Assembly: GCA_004335635.1 (NCBI GenBank)
Contig: QAXH01005527.1
Location: forward strand, 49,753-61,321
Direction: 5' to 3'
DNA: 11,569 nt
From: Chloromonas sp. AAM2
Taxonomy: Eukaryota; Chlorophyta; Chlorophyceae; Chlamydomonadales; Chlamydomonadaceae
Position 1 is the stretch's first letter, and every line of letters begins with the position of its first letter. The position numbers and the translations under genes were made by a program. The notes below the pieces were generated by a model. The model saw nothing but the letters and a program-made list of their open reading frames with translations, was not told the DNA's origin and made no database searches. This document shows, in pieces, positions 7,861-11,569 of this stretch.

Positions 7861-10800
7861 TCAGGGTCTAGGCCAGGGTTCTGGTAATAGTTCAGGGAAT
7901 AGCAGTTGCACAAAAGCTCGTGCATTGGGAGTTGGCTGACGTGCACCGGAGCTGACTGGCCTGCACAAGCATAGCACTGATATAGGCAAGAAGTTTGCCA
8001 GTTCTGGGACAATTTGCAGTGGCACCACTGGGACCCCACCTGCCGTCAATCCAAATCAAAATGTGTACAGCATGCTGGGCAGCCCGTGATTTGCGTGCCT
8101 CGTGTATGCTGCGTTGTCATGGCCGTGCCCATCTTGACGGAACCTCTGATGCACTCATGGCGCACCTGTGTGTGAAGCCCCACTTGCGCTCCTCCGCAAT
8201 GCATTCATCCTTGCGGTAAGCTAGTACATATGCATTTCTCCACCCCTGCACGTGACAAGGGGCAACACTTCACAGCATGGCCTTGCAACACGTGTTGTTC
8301 AACACCCGAATCATGTCCACACCATTTTCTGTGGCATGGTCCATACAGCGGTGGGCAGTGCGATGAGGTGGGAGCTTCTTTTCAAAGCGCGCCTACTGCT
8401 TGTCAGCCCTTCATAGCCCCACTCATTGCTTGCCATCCTCACCCCTTCCTCAAACCCTTGACCGACAACCCAGTTCGCCTCCTTCCCCGTCCCAGCCCTT
8501 TTCCCTCATTCCACTGTCACCTGTGATCTGTTGGGGCCGCTGCCATGCACCACACGCTCGTTATGCACCTGCAACAAACGTTTCATGCAATGTGTGGCAG
8601 TCAGCGCTAGCAAATGTAAGGCCTGTAAGGCCAGGTCATGTTTGACCAGGTTGATGATGAAGGGCCTGTAGGAATATGTTGTCCAGGGCAGAGGGCGATG
8701 CACGACTGTGACTTTTGACCTATAACGGGAGTAGGCCAGTTTCTTCACGGCAATGGCTTAGGCACCCCCCAGAGAGCTTACACTCAAATTCTGGGGCCAT
8801 TCTGAGCTGGTCAGGAACAGGGGGTCTGTGGGTGGGTCAGGTGTGAACAAGGAATGTTGATGCCTCACGTGATAATCGTGTTGTGGGCCAACCATAAGTC
8901 GGAATCAAGTTCTGAACATGCCACAGTTACGGGCTCAATGAGGGTTACTCGGATGGGTCTGCAAACCCATGCAGTATCCAGTAGTGCTACGAACCGGCAA
9001 AGGACTCTGACCCCTGGAACCTGACTCAAACCTTAACAGTTGGCTGTTTTCAGTAGTGCACTGGAAAGCTCTCATGAAACTGAGCACATTGTCTGATGAA
9101 ACTGAGCAAGATGCATTACCAAACTGATGCTGTTTCAGACAACGGATGCAGTCTTGCGCAATGTGGTGAGCATCACGCACCGTTATTGATCCTCGCTTGA
9201 GCGGGACATACTCGACTCCCTTTTCAGTGCTCTCATCCACCTTAGTGTACAGCGCATGTGATTCCTCACGGCTGGCACCAACTGAATAGACACGCAGGTA
9301 CAGGAGGTGAAGATGAGATACAGTAAGACCAGACGACAGACGAAAGTTAGTTCAGCACACCAGCAGCACTGCATCACTACGCAGTGTGTGGGTGAATCTG
9401 GATGGATGCATGGCAGTATGCATAACTGTGCAATGCACGCAGTCATGGATGATGGCGGGAGCGACACATGATCACGTGTGGGCGGGCAAAGCCTGGTTGT
9501 AACAGTATCAGGATAGACCCTGTCTGTTGCGGATATCATCCGTTGATGTGGGATATATCCGTAACAGGCAGGGTCTGTCCTGATACTGTGACACTGGTAA
9601 TAGCTGGACCAGATTACCATCTAGCATCAGCTCATCACAGGGAACAGGCTAACTGGCAGCCAGGTGCTGGCCACTTTGCAAAGGCCCTGGCCAGTGAAGC
9701 CACGTGCCAATAAGAACACGTGGCTTATTACGGGGACCAATGGCGGCACAGACATAGGATGCCATAGCTAGAGCACACTCAACGCCGGAACTGGTCAATG
9801 ATCAATCTGGTCTATGTTGGCCAGTCACACCCCTTGGATATGCTACGCATCCAGACCAGCCCTTGACAGCAATCCACGACTGCTCATGTCCCTGGCGTGT
9901 TGCAAGCCTGGCCCAACCTGCTGTGTGCACGAGCAGGACATGCGAGGCAGTCTACAGCAGCATTGACTGTGGCCCAGCCCTGCTTCAATCAGATGCTCAT
10001 GTTGAGGCTCACGGCCCCCACTCAGATTACTTGTGAACCAGTCTCTGAACCTCCTGCGGTACCATGGGTTGAACCATGAGAAGCTATGTAATGATGATGA
10101 ATGATGAGTCTCTGAACCAGTACTTCTGACGTTGTCTTTGAAGTAACTTTTCACAGTGCTTGCACACCTGGATAGTGCTGCCGCAAGTTTGGCTCCAGAT
10201 GGCTTCCCTTGACAAACCGCATGCAGCCGTTTTCCACAGTGCTGTCGGTCACTGCCAGCCAGCACGTGGCTGTGGCTGTTGAGCTTTCCAGTGGCGGCCA
10301 GTATGCCTGTGCATGCATGCGTACAAACGCCTGGACAGGATTAAATGGGACTCTGCAACCTTGGGTCGTGTGCAGCATGTCCTGGATATCATCATATCAT
10401 ATCATATCGTCAGCCAAGGGATACAGACAAGGTCAGGGTAAGGTGATGCTTTGGGTAAACTTGAGAATGCCATGTAACGGTGCTGCTGATCATAAAGTTG
10501 TGTGTGTGTGCACGTGTGTGTGTGTGTGTGTGTGCACGTGTGTGTGTGTGTGTGTGCACGTGTGTGTGTGTGTGTGTGTTAGTTACATGACCTTCAGTCC
10601 GGGGAGGGGCAAGGGCGTGAGGGGGAGCAGTCATTACAACTGTTAACTGCCCCACTGCAATGGATGCACATCAGCTCAGTGGCTGACCAAACCGAAAAAG
10701 ACAACCGGTTGCTGGTCATCAAGTTTGAGTTGCACCGCCAATCAACACTGAGCCCAGCAAACCACCAGCCCAGCAGGTCACGTGCAGCCCTGCTGTCACC

Positions 10801-11334
10801 CACCATGTCTTGATGCCATGCGAAGATTGAATCCGAACATCAGGGGCTAGGCTTGATCTGCACAGTACAAGCACAGCACATGGCCTCGCAGTACGTGCAG
10901 ACATGACCTCTCCAACAGGCATGACTACATGATAATAACTGTTCGTATCAAGCACAGGAGCATCAGGTCATGGTACTTAGGGATTTGTCAAGTAAATGGG
11001 TTGGGCTGCAGTGAGCTGTTGGGTCACATCACGTGGACGTGCTTCAACTTGAATAGAGTAGTGCCCCTTGTCAGGCGTCTGAGTAATTCATGACCATCAC
11101 GCACCTGGGTCGTTAGCAGCTAAGAAAGATTGTGCATGCAGGGTCAAAAGACAAATCCATGTTGACATCAGGGAAGCCGCCACAGGCAATCGAGCAACAG
11201 GCCACAGGAAGGCAGGTCACAAAGCAAACAAGCCGCCAAGGGCATCCATGTGGGCGTGCAGTGAGCCCTCCATGCAAACTCACCTGGTCGTAGTCTATGG
11301 ACATGCCTCCGCCATGCAACTGATCTGCAATGGC
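7861..11334 (-). CDS. Phytanoyl-CoA dioxygenase (PhyH) family gene with in-frame TGA
   Basis: Exons in order: 11334-11284, 11119-11033, 10857-10804, 10306-10168, 9281-9181, 8568-8521, 8245-8166, then probably 8108-8040 and 7960-7861. All phases match (729 nt). The protein has the PhyH hallmarks: LFKLKHVHIKPSP, WHQDMAYWPPLESS, STVENGCMRFVKGSH, VEYVPLKRGSIT, VHNERVVHGSGPNRS and GWRNAYVLAYRKDE. The iron ligands are His (10815-10813) and Asp (10809-10807) in WHQD and His (8547-8545) in VVHGSG; the Arg that should bind 2-oxoglutarate (8239-8237) lies 11 residues later, the family spacing. The family hydroxylates acyl-CoA or small metabolites with Fe(II), 2-oxoglutarate and O2; the substrate cannot be read here. 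A TGA at 10842-10840 interrupts the frame between KPSP and CSDSIFAWHQDM. The N-terminus is unresolved. The C-terminus is uncertain: exon 8166 could also read through to TGA at 8119-8117. Confidence 0.88.
9074..9108. repeat. Two-copy 22-bp direct repeat
   Basis: ATGAAACTGAGCA occurs at 9074-9086 and 9096-9108, a 22-bp period, in the 612-bp intron between the GSIT and VHNER exons of the dioxygenase gene. The rest of intron 8569-9180 shows nothing I can name. Confidence 0.7.
9502..9589 (+). repeat. 88-nt near-perfect hairpin (MITE or miRNA-precursor-like)
   Basis: The left arm (9502-9541, starting ACAGTATCAGGATAGACC) pairs with the right arm (9551-9589, ending GTCCTGATACTGT) across a loop of about 9 nt. 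The arms differ at three base positions plus one single-base bulge. In plus-strand RNA all three differences are G-U wobbles, so about 39 pairs can form; in minus-strand RNA they would be A-C mismatches. The element lies in the 886-bp intron (9282-10167) of the minus-strand dioxygenase gene. I see no clear target-site duplication. It could be a small palindromic transposon remnant or a small-RNA precursor transcribed antisense to the host gene. Confidence 0.85.
9697..9726. repeat. 10-bp perfect inverted repeat containing CACGTG
   Basis: AAGCCACGTG (9697-9706) and CACGTGGCTT (9717-9726) are perfect inverted copies around a 10-nt spacer, giving two CACGTG G-box cores 14 bp apart. It sits in the same intron as the 88-nt hairpin, 108 bp away. 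It could be a paired bZIP/bHLH binding site or a plain palindrome. Confidence 0.8.
10385..10408. repeat. CATAT pentanucleotide microsatellite
   Basis: A short run of about four ATATC/CATAT units lies in intron 10307-10803 of the dioxygenase gene. It is ordinary simple sequence. Confidence 0.75.
10499..10579. repeat. (TG)n microsatellite interrupted by CACGTG
   Basis: About 80 bp of TG dinucleotides is interrupted three times by GCACG, creating CACGTG at 10511-10516, 10535-10540 and 10557-10562. The interruptions are 22-24 bp apart, so the array is a higher-order repeat rather than a pure microsatellite. Alternating purine-pyrimidine sequence of this length can adopt Z-DNA. It lies in intron 10307-10803 of the dioxygenase gene. 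Confidence 0.95.
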
Positions 11335-11498
11335 CTGCAACATGTGCACATGCAGCACGTGTCAGCACACCTTGCAGCAAACAATCAGAACTGTTGACGC
11401 ATGATTGAGACATTACTAGTAGACAAATGAGGGTCAGATTGGCTGAGTTCTTCTATGATATGTTGCTCAACTGAGTTGTGGTTTGCCCTAGTATTTAC

Positions 11499-11569
11499 CA
11501 CTCTTCAGTCAGCATCAACGATTCATACACATAACCAAGGGCATCGAACAAGCGATTGCTTGGCACTCG
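11499..11569 (-). CDS. Partial coding-like exon at the right edge
   Basis: The minus strand from the window edge reads RVPSNRLFDALGYVYESLML and then TEE, a natural protein-like helix. It ends either at a GTAAAT donor (exon end 11499, phase 2) or at an in-frame TAA two codons later (LTEEW then stop). It could be an N-terminal exon of the dioxygenase gene, but phase 2 does not match the next exon at 11334, so an exon in between would be needed. Alternatively it is the C-terminus of a separate gene upstream. Positions 11335-11498 show nothing I can support. Confidence 0.4.

Noticed and set aside
9074..9130. Box C/D snoRNA, suggested by TGATGA and CTGA words
   Set aside because: The C and D boxes are adjacent rather than framing a guide region, and no terminal stem is visible. 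The similar words at 10091-10115 fail for the same reason.
9468..9713. Plus-strand ORF and matching minus-strand ORF across the hairpin
   Set aside because: The two encode mirrored peptides only because the hairpin arms are inverted copies; the region is an intron.
1..11569. CRISPR array, bacterial operon, phage or virus genes
   Set aside because: There is no repeat-spacer structure, no Shine-Dalgarno-spaced ORFs and no viral hallmark proteins; the splice structure is eukaryotic nuclear.

Overview
The window reads as nuclear DNA of a eukaryote, most likely a green alga (chlorophyte). Coding sequence is broken into short exons by GT-AG introns of about 70 to 890 bp. Start codons have A or G at -3 and G at +4. 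TGTAA, the usual chlorophyte poly(A) signal, lies where gene ends are expected. There are no bacterial-type operons. All gene models were built by hand from splice signals and reading-frame phase; none has been checked by alignment or RNA data.

Layout. (1) 164-910, minus strand: a three-exon gene for a 154-residue protein I do not recognise. (2) 911-1096: a 186-bp divergent promoter with an inverted repeat at its centre. (3) 1097-3714, plus strand: a gene of about nine exons for a helical/coiled-coil protein of about 264 residues, tentatively like the kinetochore subunit NSL1/Mis14. It has a 12-nt micro-exon, introns packed with ATGCA words, an 18-bp minisatellite in its last intron, and a TGTAA signal at 3926. 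(4) 4027-4318, minus strand: a two-exon gene for a 59-residue protein. (5) 4565-5538, plus strand: weakly supported small exons with a TGTAA at 4861 and a TATA-like box at 4912. (6) 5940-7003, minus strand: a clean four-exon gene for a 117-residue, probably mitochondrial, one-helix membrane protein, with a tRNA-derived fragment in an intron. (7) 7861-11334, minus strand: a phytanoyl-CoA dioxygenase (PhyH) family gene with the full iron and 2-oxoglutarate ligand set, but with an in-frame TGA eight codons before the catalytic His-x-Asp. Its introns hold an 88-nt near-perfect hairpin, a (TG)n/CACGTG array and other repeats. (8) 11499-11569, minus strand: one more coding-like exon cut by the window edge.

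The genes do not form an obvious pathway. The most interesting points are the in-frame TGA in an otherwise intact dioxygenase, the plus-strand hairpin antisense to that gene, the phase-neutral 12-nt micro-exon, the symmetrical divergent promoter and the ATGCA-saturated introns.
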